Shown: positions 24,781 through 33,114 of the stretch, in pieces
Position numbering within the stretch: position 1 is the stretch's first letter
How the letters are laid out: every line of letters begins with the position of its first letter
Assembly: GCA_001767915.1 (NCBI GenBank)
Contig: MEMI01000047.1
Location: 1 to 53,446 of the forward strand
Direction of reading: 5' to 3'
Length of the DNA: 53,446 nt
From: Alphaproteobacteria bacterium RIFCSPHIGHO2_02_FULL_46_13
Lineage (GTDB): Bacteria > Pseudomonadota > Alphaproteobacteria > Micavibrionales > Micavibrionaceae
Notes under the pieces: generated by a model
What the model saw: only the letters and a program-made list of their open reading frames with translations
Database searches by the model: none
Told to the model about the DNA's origin: nothing
Translations under genes and position numbers: made by a program

Positions 24781-24937
24781 GGGGAAGAGGTAACTTTGTG
24801 ATTCTTCGTGTCCTTTGTGCCTTTGTGGTTGTGTGGTTTTCGGGCTTATCACAAAGGGTTGTTTCTTCTGAGCGGGACATATTTCTTGCAATTTAAATAA
24901 ATATTAGTTATGTTAATTCTCCTAAGGGGAGGTTTTC

Positions 24938-25297
24938 ATGAAATATGCTAAAAATCAGATGAAAAATGCCGAAATGATTTCAGAAGATCAGCCCTTCGCA
25001 AATGATCGGGAAAGCCGCAAGGTGATGATCGATCAATTATTTCCTCATGTATCGTTGCTTGAGAGATTTGTCTTATCAACTGTCTTAGCCCATGAACCTT
25101 TTGAAGCATTCAACGATGCAAACGATCCCCATTACTTTGACCTTAGCAAGAAGGGTAAAGAGGTTGCTCAATATGTTGAATATTTGAGGCAAAAAACAGA
25201 ATGGGAACAACGAAAACTAGACGAAAAGTCCAAGGGGCGCCGCGAACCCATTACAATTTATAGGCATAGAGATTCCGAAACAGTTGAGCCTGTCTAG
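24938..25297 (+). CDS. Small soluble protein of unknown function
   Basis: A 119-residue protein with an excellent ribosome site (GGGGAGG, seven bases before the ATG). It is mostly helical and charged, with a central hydrophobic stretch (LFPHVSLLERFVLSTVLA, about residues 33-50) too short and polar to be a membrane helix, and a basic Arg/Lys/Glu-rich C-terminal third (EWEQRKLDEKSKGRREP). No signal peptide. I do not recognise the family. It follows the repeat element and precedes another small unknown gene in the same direction; the two share a loose SR...DQL...FP..S pattern, too weak to call homology. Confidence 0.7.
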   Translation: MKYAKNQMKNAEMISEDQPFANDRESRKVMIDQLFPHVSLLERFVLSTVLAHEPFEAFNDANDPHYFDLSKKGKEVAQYVEYLRQKTEWEQRKLDEKSKGRREPITIYRHRDSETVEPV

Positions 25298-25385
25298 CTA
25301 TATAGGCGTGGATTGTGAGCGATTTTCTTGCAAAATTTCATCATAATGTTGTTATCATCATCATAAAAAATAGGGAGATAACATC

Positions 25386-25715
25386 GTGATGGCGACAACA
25401 GTCATTCATAAGCTGATAACACTCACCAACCGATTCATAGAGGCGGATGAATATCGCACATCCCGCGAAATTCGGGATCAGTTGGTTGCGGATGTTTTCC
25501 CTTTATTAAGCCCCACTATGAGACAAGAGATTTCAAACATTACCGAATATAACGATGTTTTAAAATCCGTTATGCGGGCATACAAAGATAAATCTTGCTA
25601 TGAGCAAGAGGCAATCGCCATGGTTATTATTCGAAGAATGCGCAGAGGGGAACGGGCGGTGCGTGATGATGAAGCGTTATTGGCTTATGCCACAGCCCCA
25701 GAGAGACGGCTTTAA
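25386..25715 (+). CDS. Small soluble protein of unknown function
   Basis: A protein of 109 residues from GTG at 25386 (eight bases after GGGAG) or 108 from the ATG at 25389. It is predicted helical, with LVADVFPLLSPTMRQEIS near the middle and a basic segment IIRRMRRGERAVRD near residue 82. There is no membrane segment or signal. No family is recognised. It lies 88 bases after the previous small gene, with an AT-rich gap that could hold its own promoter, and is convergent with pip. Confidence 0.68.
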   Translation: MMATTVIHKLITLTNRFIEADEYRTSREIRDQLVADVFPLLSPTMRQEISNITEYNDVLKSVMRAYKDKSCYEQEAIAMVIIRRMRRGERAVRDDEALLAYATAPERRL

Positions 25716-25745
25716 ATAAAATCCCAGTTGTTTTTGATCAGTACA

Positions 25746-26759
25746 TTAGGTTAGAGATTTCGCAGCCTCTGTTGCCTCGATCAATCTTGTGCGTAATGTC
25801 GGGTCAAGGAAGGAATGGCCTGCGTCGGGGACGATGACGTAGTCGGCTTCGGGCCACACAGCGTGGAGGCGGTTGGCGCTGATCATCGGGCAAATAATAT
25901 CATAGCGGCCTTGGATAATGCTGGTCGGGATTGAGCGGATTTTATCGATTTCGGTGAGCAGGCTTTTGCCTTCGGGGATCGATTGCGTATAAAAATAATG
26001 GGCTTCGATTTTCGCCATGGCGAGGGCGTAATAGCGTTGGTCGTCCGATACAATGGTTTCTTTTTGCGGGAAGAAAGACGCGCAGGCTGTTTCATAGGCG
26101 TTCCATTGCATTGCGGCCTCAATCGCTTCGCGGTCATTTTTACTGGTGAGGCGGTCATAGTAGAATTTCAAAAGATTTTTCTCGTCATCACATCCGCGCG
26201 CGAAATCATCCCACGCCTCGGGAAAAATATTTTTCATGCCCGTCATGTACCATTCAATTTCGCTTTGCTCCATCAGGAAGATGGAACGGAGGATCAGGCT
26301 GATGCAATACTCGGGGTGTTCTAAGGCGTAGGCGAGGGACAAGGTGCTACCCCATGATCCGCCGAATAAATGCCAGCGCGGGATCCTCAAATGGTTGCGC
26401 AGTAATTCCATGTCGTAAACCAGATGTGCCAAGGTATTATTTTTCAAACTGCCGAGCGGATGCGAACGTCCTGCGCCCCTTTGGTCGAAAATAATGATGC
26501 GGTAGAAGGCAGGGTCAAAAAATCGGCGGTGGATCGATGAAGCGCCAGCACCGGGGCCACCATGGACAACGAGGATCGGCACGCCGTCCGGATTACCGCT
26601 TTGCTCCCAATAAATTGTGTGAACATCATCAACCGATAAGAAGCCTTGGGAATAGGGGGTGAGGGGTGCAAATAATTCACGCATCGGGCGCGGATGCATC
26701 GCCGAGGCATAGCTCAGAGATTTCGGTGCCGTCAAAGAAAGGTCAATTTGTTTGGCCAT
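25746..26759 (-). CDS. pip: Proline iminopeptidase
   Basis: Removes N-terminal proline from peptides; an alpha/beta-hydrolase of peptidase family S33. The protein has the oxyanion loop HGGPGAG near residue 65, DQRGAGRS near 93, the nucleophile elbow GGSWGS near 133, and the final DAGHSF with the catalytic His. From the ATG at 26759 it has 337 residues, about 20 longer at the N-terminus than usual (homology starts around MHPRPMRELFAP), so the Met at 26699 is an alternative; neither start has a clear ribosome site. Confidence 0.94.
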   Translation of the reverse strand: MAKQIDLSLTAPKSLSYASAMHPRPMRELFAPLTPYSQGFLSVDDVHTIYWEQSGNPDGVPILVVHGGPGAGASSIHRRFFDPAFYRIIIFDQRGAGRSHPLGSLKNNTLAHLVYDMELLRNHLRIPRWHLFGGSWGSTLSLAYALEHPEYCISLILRSIFLMEQSEIEWYMTGMKNIFPEAWDDFARGCDDEKNLLKFYYDRLTSKNDREAIEAAMQWNAYETACASFFPQKETIVSDDQRYYALAMAKIEAHYFYTQSIPEGKSLLTEIDKIRSIPTSIIQGRYDIICPMISANRLHAVWPEADYVIVPDAGHSFLDPTLRTRLIEATEAAKSLT

Positions 26760-26889
26760 CCATTAGAGTTAGCGGAAAAAGGTTGGAAATTAAATGGAAT
26801 CTTTGTAGAACGGGGAGAATAACTGTTGACTATTTTCATAATTATAATGTATGGTGATGGTCAAATAACAAAATTCAAAAGGTGTGAAT

Positions 26890-27135
26890 ATGAACAAATA
26901 TGTAGTCGGCGGATTTTTAGCGTTTGCAGTTGGTGTGGGTGGGTTAACACAAGCCTTTCTCGAAGCATTCCCAAAGCCATTGGCAAAACATGCAAATGAT
27001 ATCATGAGTGGTAAGGTTAGCGCGGAAAAAATTGAACAGGCAACTGCAGTTAATCCTACTGCTCAAGTTGGTAAAAATTCATCGAATAATTATGGTCTCG
27101 CAACGTACCAAGAACCTGCGTCTGCACCTAAATAA
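26890..27135 (+). CDS. Small membrane-anchored protein of unknown function
   Basis: An 81-residue protein with an AAAAGG ribosome site seven bases before the ATG at 26890. The N-terminus has one hydrophobic segment (about residues 4-24) that may be an uncleaved anchor or a signal; the rest is polar and ends in Ala/Pro. No family is recognised. It has a terminator directly after it and is divergent from pip. Confidence 0.65.
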   Translation: MNKYVVGGFLAFAVGVGGLTQAFLEAFPKPLAKHANDIMSGKVSAEKIEQATAVNPTAQVGKNSSNNYGLATYQEPASAPK

Positions 27136-27160
27136 GATTATATATTTTTTTAGAATAAAA

Positions 27161-27188
27161 AAAACCGCCAGCGATGTTTGGCGGTTTT
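27161..27188. terminator. Bidirectional terminator
   Basis: A perfect 10-bp stem AAAACCGCCA / TGGCGGTTTT with an eight-base loop separates two convergent genes; T-rich runs occur on both sides. Confidence 0.92.
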
Positions 27189-27190
27189 GT

Positions 27191-28240
27191 CTATTGGTTT
27201 GTTGGGCGTTGAACTGGCGTCAATACGGGTTTTTTGATTTCGGGCAATTTTGGTTCTTCGATTTGCGGTGGTTCGGGGGCGGATAAATCCTGCGTTTTTT
27301 TGCCGCCGATGGTGTGCATGAAGTCTGGTTGTTGTTTTTCATCGGTTGGGCGTGTTGAATTGACGATGTCATCGATAATTTTTGCGGCTTTGTTTTCAGG
27401 GGCGGGTGTGGCCTGTTTATCGGCAATGATTTCCAGTTGTTCAACATGGTCAAGTTCGATATAGGGGCCGTTATAATTACGCAACCAGCCGCGCACACGA
27501 ATGGTTTTGCCTTTGAGTGACATCGGATCAATGCGGAGTTTCGAGAAATCTTTGCGGAGGGTGGACGCGATGCCGATACTGAAATCTGTTTTCCAGTCGG
27601 ATGTGAAATTTAGGAAGATTGCATTGCGGTTTTGCGATGTGGAATAAATTTTGCCTTCGATAATTTCAAAACTATCTATTCTCTGTGCGGCTGTGGACGG
27701 TGTCAGGACGGCATTCATGGGCAGTGCCCAGAGACCTAATTTTTTATCACGCGCCTGTTGTTCGAGGGTTAGCATCTCTGCCGCGTGGATTTTATTGTCG
27801 GGGGTAGTGCGGACACGCGCCAAGCCTTCGGACAGCAAAGTGCCTTGAATCCAGTTATCATCTTTGCCACAGGTGAAATGGCCGACAATCTGGTTCATGC
27901 GGTTAATGCGCCCGACCTTTTCCGAGCGGGTTTGATAGAGGGTACATTTTTTCCCCTCGGCAAGTTCGGTCAGGCGTTTCTGGGTTTTGGGGGCGGTGTC
28001 ATTATCATCGGGAATATCGAGACCCGTGAGGGAATAAATATCACCTGCCTCGGATAACAGAGCCGTTGAATCCACAACTTTTTTAATGCGGACGGGGGCA
28101 GGTTGGCGGATTTCGCGTTTGTTATCTATTGTAAAGGCAATGGGCTTTGCCTCAGGCGGAGTTGACACTGCGTCAGCCGCCTGAGAAGATACCCCACCCA
28201 ATAAAATGAGTAACAAAAATAAAATCCCGATTTTTTGCAT
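27191..28240 (-). CDS. Exported thermonuclease-like (SNase fold) protein
   Basis: A protein of 349 residues with a signal peptide (hydrophobic residues 4-20) from the Met at 28240. A Staphylococcal-nuclease-like domain follows: IYSLTGLDIPDD near residue 75, GRINRMNQIVGHFTC near 115, then LLSEGLARV and DKKLGLWA, which are standard end-of-domain phrases. A second OB-like region near 195-270 and a Pro-rich tail follow. The catalytic Arg of VRL.G(I/L)D.PE is Ser and the Glu is Asp here, so nuclease activity is doubtful. The start is only 12 bases from that of the divergent M48 protease gene. Confidence 0.82.
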   Translation of the reverse strand: MQKIGILFLLLILLGGVSSQAADAVSTPPEAKPIAFTIDNKREIRQPAPVRIKKVVDSTALLSEAGDIYSLTGLDIPDDNDTAPKTQKRLTELAEGKKCTLYQTRSEKVGRINRMNQIVGHFTCGKDDNWIQGTLLSEGLARVRTTPDNKIHAAEMLTLEQQARDKKLGLWALPMNAVLTPSTAAQRIDSFEIIEGKIYSTSQNRNAIFLNFTSDWKTDFSIGIASTLRKDFSKLRIDPMSLKGKTIRVRGWLRNYNGPYIELDHVEQLEIIADKQATPAPENKAAKIIDDIVNSTRPTDEKQQPDFMHTIGGKKTQDLSAPEPPQIEEPKLPEIKKPVLTPVQRPTNQ

Positions 28241-28252
28241 AAGGACATCATC

Positions 28253-29722
28253 ATGGATCATCATCGTTTTTGCAAGGCTGCAGTTTTAGGCGCATCCTTT
28301 TTTACACTGTTATTTGCATCCGGCTGCACCCAAAACCCGATGACCGGCAGAAGCGAATTCACAGGGTTAATGCCCGCGCAACAGGAGGCATCCATCGGCG
28401 CCGCGCAACATGAGGAAATTATCAAGCAATATGGCGGGGTCTATAATAACAAGGCCATTCAGTCCTATGTGAACGAAGTAGGTCAGAAAATGGCGCAGTA
28501 TAGTGAACGTCAGGATGTGCAATATCGATTTACGGTTCTGGATTCACCCGTTGTGAATGCGTTTGCGTTGCCTGGTGGGTATGTATATGTTACACGCGGA
28601 ACTTTGGCGGTTGCCAATAGCGAAGCAGAATTGGCGGCTGTGTTGGGGCATGAGATCGGGCACGTTGCCGCCCGTCATCAGGCCGCGAGGTATTCGCAAG
28701 GTGTCCTGACCCAGTTGGGCGCATCGGTGTTAAGTGCGGCGATTGGCGTTCCTGCTGCGTCACAGGCGATCGGGTTGGGAACAAATTTATACATGTCATC
28801 CTATTCTCGCGATCAGGAAACGCAGGCCGACCAATTGGGCGTGCGGTATTTATCAAGATCGGGATATGACATGATGGGGATGTCCAATTTCCTGCGCGAT
28901 ATGAATCTGTATCAATCGACCAACGCGCAGATTGAGGGAAAGAACGAGAAGGAGTTCAGTTATTTTTCATCCCACCCCGATACCGCAGGACGTGTGCAAC
29001 AATCGCGAAACGAGATTTCAAAATATCCTGTTCAATCATCACCAACACGCAACGAGAACCGTTATCTGTCCATGATCCGCGGGATGCCGTATGGAGAGAG
29101 TGCCACGCAAGGGTTTGTTCGCAACGGTAGATTTTATCATCCCGATATCGGATTCACCTTTAACATTCCGCCCACATTCAACATTGATAACCAACCACAA
29201 CGCATTGCGATTGAGGGGCAGGAGGGAACTGTCTTGGTGTTGGATATGACCAAGCGTGGCAATAATGTAGGCAATGCCGAAGATTATGTGTCGGGCGTAT
29301 GGTTAAAGGGACAGGGAACGGAGGCGCTTGATTCCATTACTGTGGGTGGAATGCCCGCCGCGACAACAGCGGTCAACGTGAATATCAACAATCAACCCGC
29401 CGAGATCAGATTGATTGCGATTGAATGGTCGGATGCTGAATTTGTGCGGATGCAGATTTTAATTCCACGCGGGGCATCAAACGCCGCCGTCGATGATTTG
29501 AAACGGATCAGTTACAGCTTCCGCAGAATGAATGAGGGGGAACGTAATTCTGTTCGTCCATATCAAGTGGATTTGGTAACTGCAAGAGCGGGGGATACAG
29601 CGCAAAGTCTTGCCGCAAATATGGCGGTTGATAAAGCTAAAGTGGAACAATTTGTGGCATTGAATGGGTTGACGCCAGCGACGCCGATTGTGGCGGGACG
29701 GAGTTATAAGGTTGTTCGTTAA
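28253..29722 (+). CDS. M48 metalloprotease lipoprotein with LysM domain
   Basis: A 489-residue outer-envelope protease of the BepA/YfgC kind, which in E. coli degrades misassembled outer-membrane proteins. The N-terminus is a lipoprotein signal (FASGC, Cys25) and the start at 28253 has AAGGA upstream. The zinc motif is His133-Glu134-x-x-His137 in LGHEIGHVAARHQ, and the third ligand is in QETQADQLG. After the protease domain a beta-rich region (about 280-420) precedes a C-terminal LysM domain (ARAGDTAQSLA to VAGRSYKVV) that would bind peptidoglycan. The LysM replaces the TPR domain of BepA. Confidence 0.94.
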   Translation: MDHHRFCKAAVLGASFFTLLFASGCTQNPMTGRSEFTGLMPAQQEASIGAAQHEEIIKQYGGVYNNKAIQSYVNEVGQKMAQYSERQDVQYRFTVLDSPVVNAFALPGGYVYVTRGTLAVANSEAELAAVLGHEIGHVAARHQAARYSQGVLTQLGASVLSAAIGVPAASQAIGLGTNLYMSSYSRDQETQADQLGVRYLSRSGYDMMGMSNFLRDMNLYQSTNAQIEGKNEKEFSYFSSHPDTAGRVQQSRNEISKYPVQSSPTRNENRYLSMIRGMPYGESATQGFVRNGRFYHPDIGFTFNIPPTFNIDNQPQRIAIEGQEGTVLVLDMTKRGNNVGNAEDYVSGVWLKGQGTEALDSITVGGMPAATTAVNVNINNQPAEIRLIAIEWSDAEFVRMQILIPRGASNAAVDDLKRISYSFRRMNEGERNSVRPYQVDLVTARAGDTAQSLAANMAVDKAKVEQFVALNGLTPATPIVAGRSYKVVR

Positions 29723-29730
29723 AAAAGGAT

Positions 29731-29756
29731 GCCGGATTGTTGGGGGACAATCCGGC
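29731..29756 (-). terminator. Terminator between convergent M48 and rpoH genes
   Basis: A perfect 10-bp stem GCCGGATTGT / ACAATCCGGC with a six-base loop. The T-run lies on the minus-strand side (T6 after the stem), so it best serves rpoH; on the plus strand it is weaker. Confidence 0.8.
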
Positions 29757-29811
29757 AAGTTCGTTAGGGGAGATGTCTCTCTTGTGGAGTGACATAGGTA
29801 TAACGGTGGAG

Positions 29812-30702
29812 CTAAACCATATCCCCCACGAAATTCGATAAATCTTGCTTATTTGCAGATAAATTATCACGGAGTTTTTCAAGGGCGCGTGATTCCAGTT
29901 GGCGCACGCGTTCTTTGCTCACACCCAGTTTTTTGCCTAACTCTTCGAGAGTCACGGTTTCATACTGCATGTGGCGTTCACGGATGATATGTTGTTCGCG
30001 TTCACTTAGTTTTTTGAGCGCGTCATTCAACCATTTCGAACGTGTTTGGGAATCTTTCATTCCGATCACGACGTCTTCGGGGTTGGGGCGCGTATCTGCC
30101 AAGAATGATCCGACTTCTTCTTCGCCATCGGTGCTAATCAAGGCGTTTAAAGATTGGTCGCCACGGTTCATGCGGCCTTCCATATCCTCAACATCTTTGA
30201 CACGCACGCCGAGGGCGGTTGCGATCTTAATGCGTCCGTCGGTGGTCAGGCCGTTCTCGTCCTCTGCACCTTCGATTTTTGCGCGGAGGCGGCGGAGATT
30301 AAAGAACAGGGATTTATGTGCGGCAGTTGTACCCGTCCGCACGATTGACCAGTTACGCAAGATATAATCCTGAATCGAGGCGCGCACCCACCATGTGGCG
30401 TAGGTGGAAAAACGCACATCACGGTCAGGTTCGAATTTGTTGGCGGCCTGCATGAGGCCAAGGTTTCCTTCTTGGATCAGGTCGCCCATCGGCAGGCCGT
30501 AATGTTTGAATTTCGCGGCTGTCGCAATCACAAGGCGGGTGTATGAACGGATGAGTTCATGCAATGCATTTTCATCGCCATGATCTTTCCAGCGCGTCGC
30601 CAGATCAAATTCATGCTCGCGTTCCAACATCGGTTCATTCATGGATGACCGGATGTATCCCATGTTTGCTTTTTGTGTGTTAGCGTCATCAATGTAAGCC
30701 AT
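29812..30702 (-). CDS. rpoH: RNA polymerase sigma factor RpoH (sigma-32)
   Basis: Heat-shock sigma factor. The 296-residue protein has region 2 (MGDLIQEGNLGLMQA, then RFSTYATWWVRASI), the RpoH box HKSLFFNLRR near residues 129-138, which distinguishes it from RpoD, and region 4 with the HTH LEELGKKLGVSKERVRQLESRAL. AAGGG precedes the ATG. Alphaproteobacteria often have more than one RpoH; the window contains only this one. The 180-base gap upstream shows no convincing promoter by eye. Confidence 0.95.
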   Translation of the reverse strand: MAYIDDANTQKANMGYIRSSMNEPMLEREHEFDLATRWKDHGDENALHELIRSYTRLVIATAAKFKHYGLPMGDLIQEGNLGLMQAANKFEPDRDVRFSTYATWWVRASIQDYILRNWSIVRTGTTAAHKSLFFNLRRLRAKIEGAEDENGLTTDGRIKIATALGVRVKDVEDMEGRMNRGDQSLNALISTDGEEEVGSFLADTRPNPEDVVIGMKDSQTRSKWLNDALKKLSEREQHIIRERHMQYETVTLEELGKKLGVSKERVRQLESRALEKLRDNLSANKQDLSNFVGDMV

Positions 30703-30883
30703 TTTAATTACCCTTCTTATAATATCGGACTATTTTGGTTCTGTATGTTCAAACGACAATTCCGAAGAATGTCTTTGAAACACAGGACTTTTTTGTGTCC
30801 ATGTAACGGTATTCGGAGGAGGTACTTAAAAGTTACAAAGAAATTTAAAAAATTGTAAATTTTTTGTGCGGGGCAGGATTCTG

Positions 30884-31426
30884 TTAAGTGGTGGTGGCTG
30901 CTTCCCCTATGTTTTTCCAATCAGCCACGATTTGCACCGCATAAGCACTCTTCTTCGTGGCTAACGCTTGGGCGCGTTCGGTAGTTCCATTACTGACGTC
31001 TTTTCCGCCCAAAATAGAATACATAATACTTTTAATATTAAAGGATTTTGCACTATCCTTGGCGGCCATATTCACTGTGTCTAAACGGTATTTTTTCAGA
31101 TCTTTTTGAATGGCATCATAATTGGCCTGATTTTGCGGTTTGTCCTTATATCTCTCTAAAACGGCTTTCAGCTGTTCTTGCTGTTTGGCGGTGAGGGTGA
31201 AGCCGTAATTCTTTTTCGTGGAGGTGGAATCCGCAGATTTGGCAAGCAAGGCCTGAGCTGCGGCACTTAAAGTCACTGTGTCGCCGTCTGTAGTTGAAGA
31301 ACTGGTTGCCCCTGTTGAGCTTGTTGAGTTTTTTAAACTATTGCCGAGAAATGCCGAGGCCGACCCCGAGTTGGATTGGCTTGTCTGGGAATTCAGATAT
31401 TGCGATAGGCTGGTTATGGCTGTCAT
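30884..31426 (-). CDS. Ser/Thr-rich protein of unknown function
   Basis: A 180-residue protein from the Met at 31426 (GGGA upstream); the frame stays open 19 codons more. The N-terminal third is rich in Ser, Thr, Asn and Gln (about residues 5-48) and probably disordered, then GDTVTLSAAAQALLAKSA (48-65), then a helical basic domain with LTAKQQEQLKAVLERYKDKP. No signal peptide. The segment DTVTLS.AA is reminiscent of flagellar-associated and FlgM-like proteins of Alphaproteobacteria, but this is only a resemblance. Upstream of rpoH in the same direction, with a 180-base gap between. Confidence 0.62.
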   Translation of the reverse strand: MTAITSLSQYLNSQTSQSNSGSASAFLGNSLKNSTSSTGATSSSTTDGDTVTLSAAAQALLAKSADSTSTKKNYGFTLTAKQQEQLKAVLERYKDKPQNQANYDAIQKDLKKYRLDTVNMAAKDSAKSFNIKSIMYSILGGKDVSNGTTERAQALATKKSAYAVQIVADWKNIGEAATTT

Positions 31427-31580
31427 TTTTGATCCCGCTGTAAAAAACTCGACATTTGTACGAAGCAAGTTTCGTGCCAGCACTTTAAATAGTCATAATT
31501 AATAAATTAACTATCTTTTCTGCACTTTGCTGTGGTAGAACGCTTGAAAATCAAGATAATTTACAAAAAGTGATCGCAAG

Positions 31581-32708
31581 ATGAGTGTTCAAAAACATGC
31601 CGAGAAATTTTCTGCCCCGCGCAAGGATGCGAGCGGGCGTGTTCAGCTGGTCGGCTTAAGCCTTGAGGAAATGCAGGCGGTTTTGGCCGAGCATAATTTG
31701 CCGAATTTTCGTTCCAAGCAAATCTGGAACTGGATTTATCAGCGCGGTGTGACAACATTTGACGCCATGGGCAATTTGCCGAAAGAGCTTCGCGCGATCC
31801 TGACCGAACATTACGCGATTGACCGACCTGCATTAATTACCGAGCAAAAATCGTCAGATGGAACCATTAAATGGTTGCTGGGCATGTCGGATGGTCAACA
31901 GGTGGAGATGGTGTTTATTCCGACACCGAAACGCGGAACTTTGTGCGTGTCATCACAGGTTGGTTGCACATTGACTTGTAAATTTTGTCATACGGGAACA
32001 CAGCCATTGGTGCGGAACCTTGGCCCCCATGAAATTTTGCAACAGGTGATGTTTGCCAAAGACCATCTGGAAGAATGGCCGTCATCGGGCGAGAAGGAAG
32101 GGCGTGACCTGACCAATATCGTGATGATGGGCATGGGTGAGCCGCTCTATAACTATGATAACGTCGCCAAGGCGCTTAAAATTTGTATGCATCCGGACGG
32201 CCTAGGGATTTCCAAGCGTCACATTACATTGTCGACGTCGGGTGTTGTGCCGCAGATTCATCAATGTGGTGAGGAGTTGGGGGTTAATCTGGCGATCTCG
32301 CTCCATGCGCCGAATGATGAAATTCGTTCAGAGATTATGCCGATTAATAATAAATACCCGCTGGCTGATCTGCTGGACGCATGCCGCACATACCCCGGTG
32401 TATCCGCCATGCGCCGCATTACATTTGAATATGTGATGCTGGACGGCGTGAATGACAGTGATGACAATGCGCGGGAACTAGTCAAACTATTGATTGATAT
32501 TCCGTGTAAGGTAAATTTGATTCCGTTTAATGCGTGGGAGAATAGCGGATTTGTTTGTTCCCCGATGGAACGGATTGAAAGCTTTGCGGCGATTTTAGAA
32601 AATGCAGGGTTCGATGCCCCGATCCGCCGCGCGCGCGGTCGTGATATTATGGCGGCGTGCGGGCAGTTGAAATCGGCTAGTCAGCGGGAAAAAATAAATA
32701 GAGTATAA
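31581..32708 (+). CDS. rlmN: 23S rRNA (adenine2503-C2)/tRNA (adenine37-C2) methyltransferase
   Basis: Radical-SAM enzyme that methylates C2 of A2503 in 23S rRNA and of A37 in some tRNAs. The 375-residue product has an N-terminal HhH-like region (about 25-90, with FRSKQIWNWIYQRG), the CxxxCxxC cluster ligands Cys129, Cys133 and Cys136 (GCTLTCKFC), the MGMGEPLYNY SAM motif, and a C-terminal AACGQL carrying the catalytic methyl-bearing Cys. Length is typical. It is divergent from the 30884 gene. Confidence 0.95.
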   Translation: MSVQKHAEKFSAPRKDASGRVQLVGLSLEEMQAVLAEHNLPNFRSKQIWNWIYQRGVTTFDAMGNLPKELRAILTEHYAIDRPALITEQKSSDGTIKWLLGMSDGQQVEMVFIPTPKRGTLCVSSQVGCTLTCKFCHTGTQPLVRNLGPHEILQQVMFAKDHLEEWPSSGEKEGRDLTNIVMMGMGEPLYNYDNVAKALKICMHPDGLGISKRHITLSTSGVVPQIHQCGEELGVNLAISLHAPNDEIRSEIMPINNKYPLADLLDACRTYPGVSAMRRITFEYVMLDGVNDSDDNARELVKLLIDIPCKVNLIPFNAWENSGFVCSPMERIESFAAILENAGFDAPIRRARGRDIMAACGQLKSASQREKINRV

Positions 32709-32741
32709 ACAATATAATAACTGAGTAAGGGAGAATAAAAA

Positions 32742-33101
32742 ATGTCTAAAAAAGGATTTAATCCATTAGAAAAACAATCATCCACCATATCCAATGCGCA
32801 AGTGTTGAGTTTGATGGCGGCATATAATTTTGCCGTGCAAACATTGGCAAAACCTGTTGAGGAAAAGAAAAGTGTCGGGAGTGCCGTCAGATCAGCCAAA
32901 AGACAGTTTGGTGAATTTGCTCATATTAGTAGCACTGGGGAGTCTGTTTTCTTTCAGGGGCGACATGTTGAAAACAAGTGTCCTGTGAGTAATATTCGTG
33001 TAAAGTTATCCAATATGGTTGGGATTGGAGAGCTTGAGGCTTTGTATAAGGCAACTGGAATTCCTCAACTTCATCCCAATCCTGAACGGCGTATGGCATA
33101 A
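32742..33101 (+). CDS. Small protein, tandem paralogue 1
   Basis: A 119-residue soluble protein starting after GGGAG. Its core AKRQFGEFAHISSTGESV aligns with the next gene, AKRQFGEFAHIS against ARRRFGEYADIS, and both end with GELE.L.K.TG. It starts 33 bases after rlmN and may share its transcript. No signal peptide, no membrane segment, and no family that I recognise. The pair probably arose by tandem duplication. Confidence 0.68.
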   Translation: MSKKGFNPLEKQSSTISNAQVLSLMAAYNFAVQTLAKPVEEKKSVGSAVRSAKRQFGEFAHISSTGESVFFQGRHVENKCPVSNIRVKLSNMVGIGELEALYKATGIPQLHPNPERRMA

Positions 33102-33114
33102 TTAGGAAATCATA

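Larger units (their letters stand above)
24507..24833. mobile_element. Nested inverted-repeat (MITE-like) element, copy A
   Basis: A 42-base arm at 24507-24548 is repeated inverted at 24792-24833 with only two mismatches. Between them lie a partial repeat ending gcaatccag (24561-24589), a purine-rich cacagagg / ctctgtg block, and a second nested inverted repeat (24714-24780). The element has no ORF that looks coding and no transposase. A related element is at 37073-37259. It occupies most of the 24.48-24.93 kb gap; I see no gene there. Confidence 0.7.

Noticed and set aside
24507-24833. Insertion sequence
   Set aside because: Inverted repeats are present but there is no transposase ORF and the length is too small for an autonomous IS.
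24679-24891. Minus-strand ORF inside the nested repeat element
   Set aside because: It translates palindromic repeats (HCGESRNL, GDSGFRRNDE), a common artefact of this repeat type.
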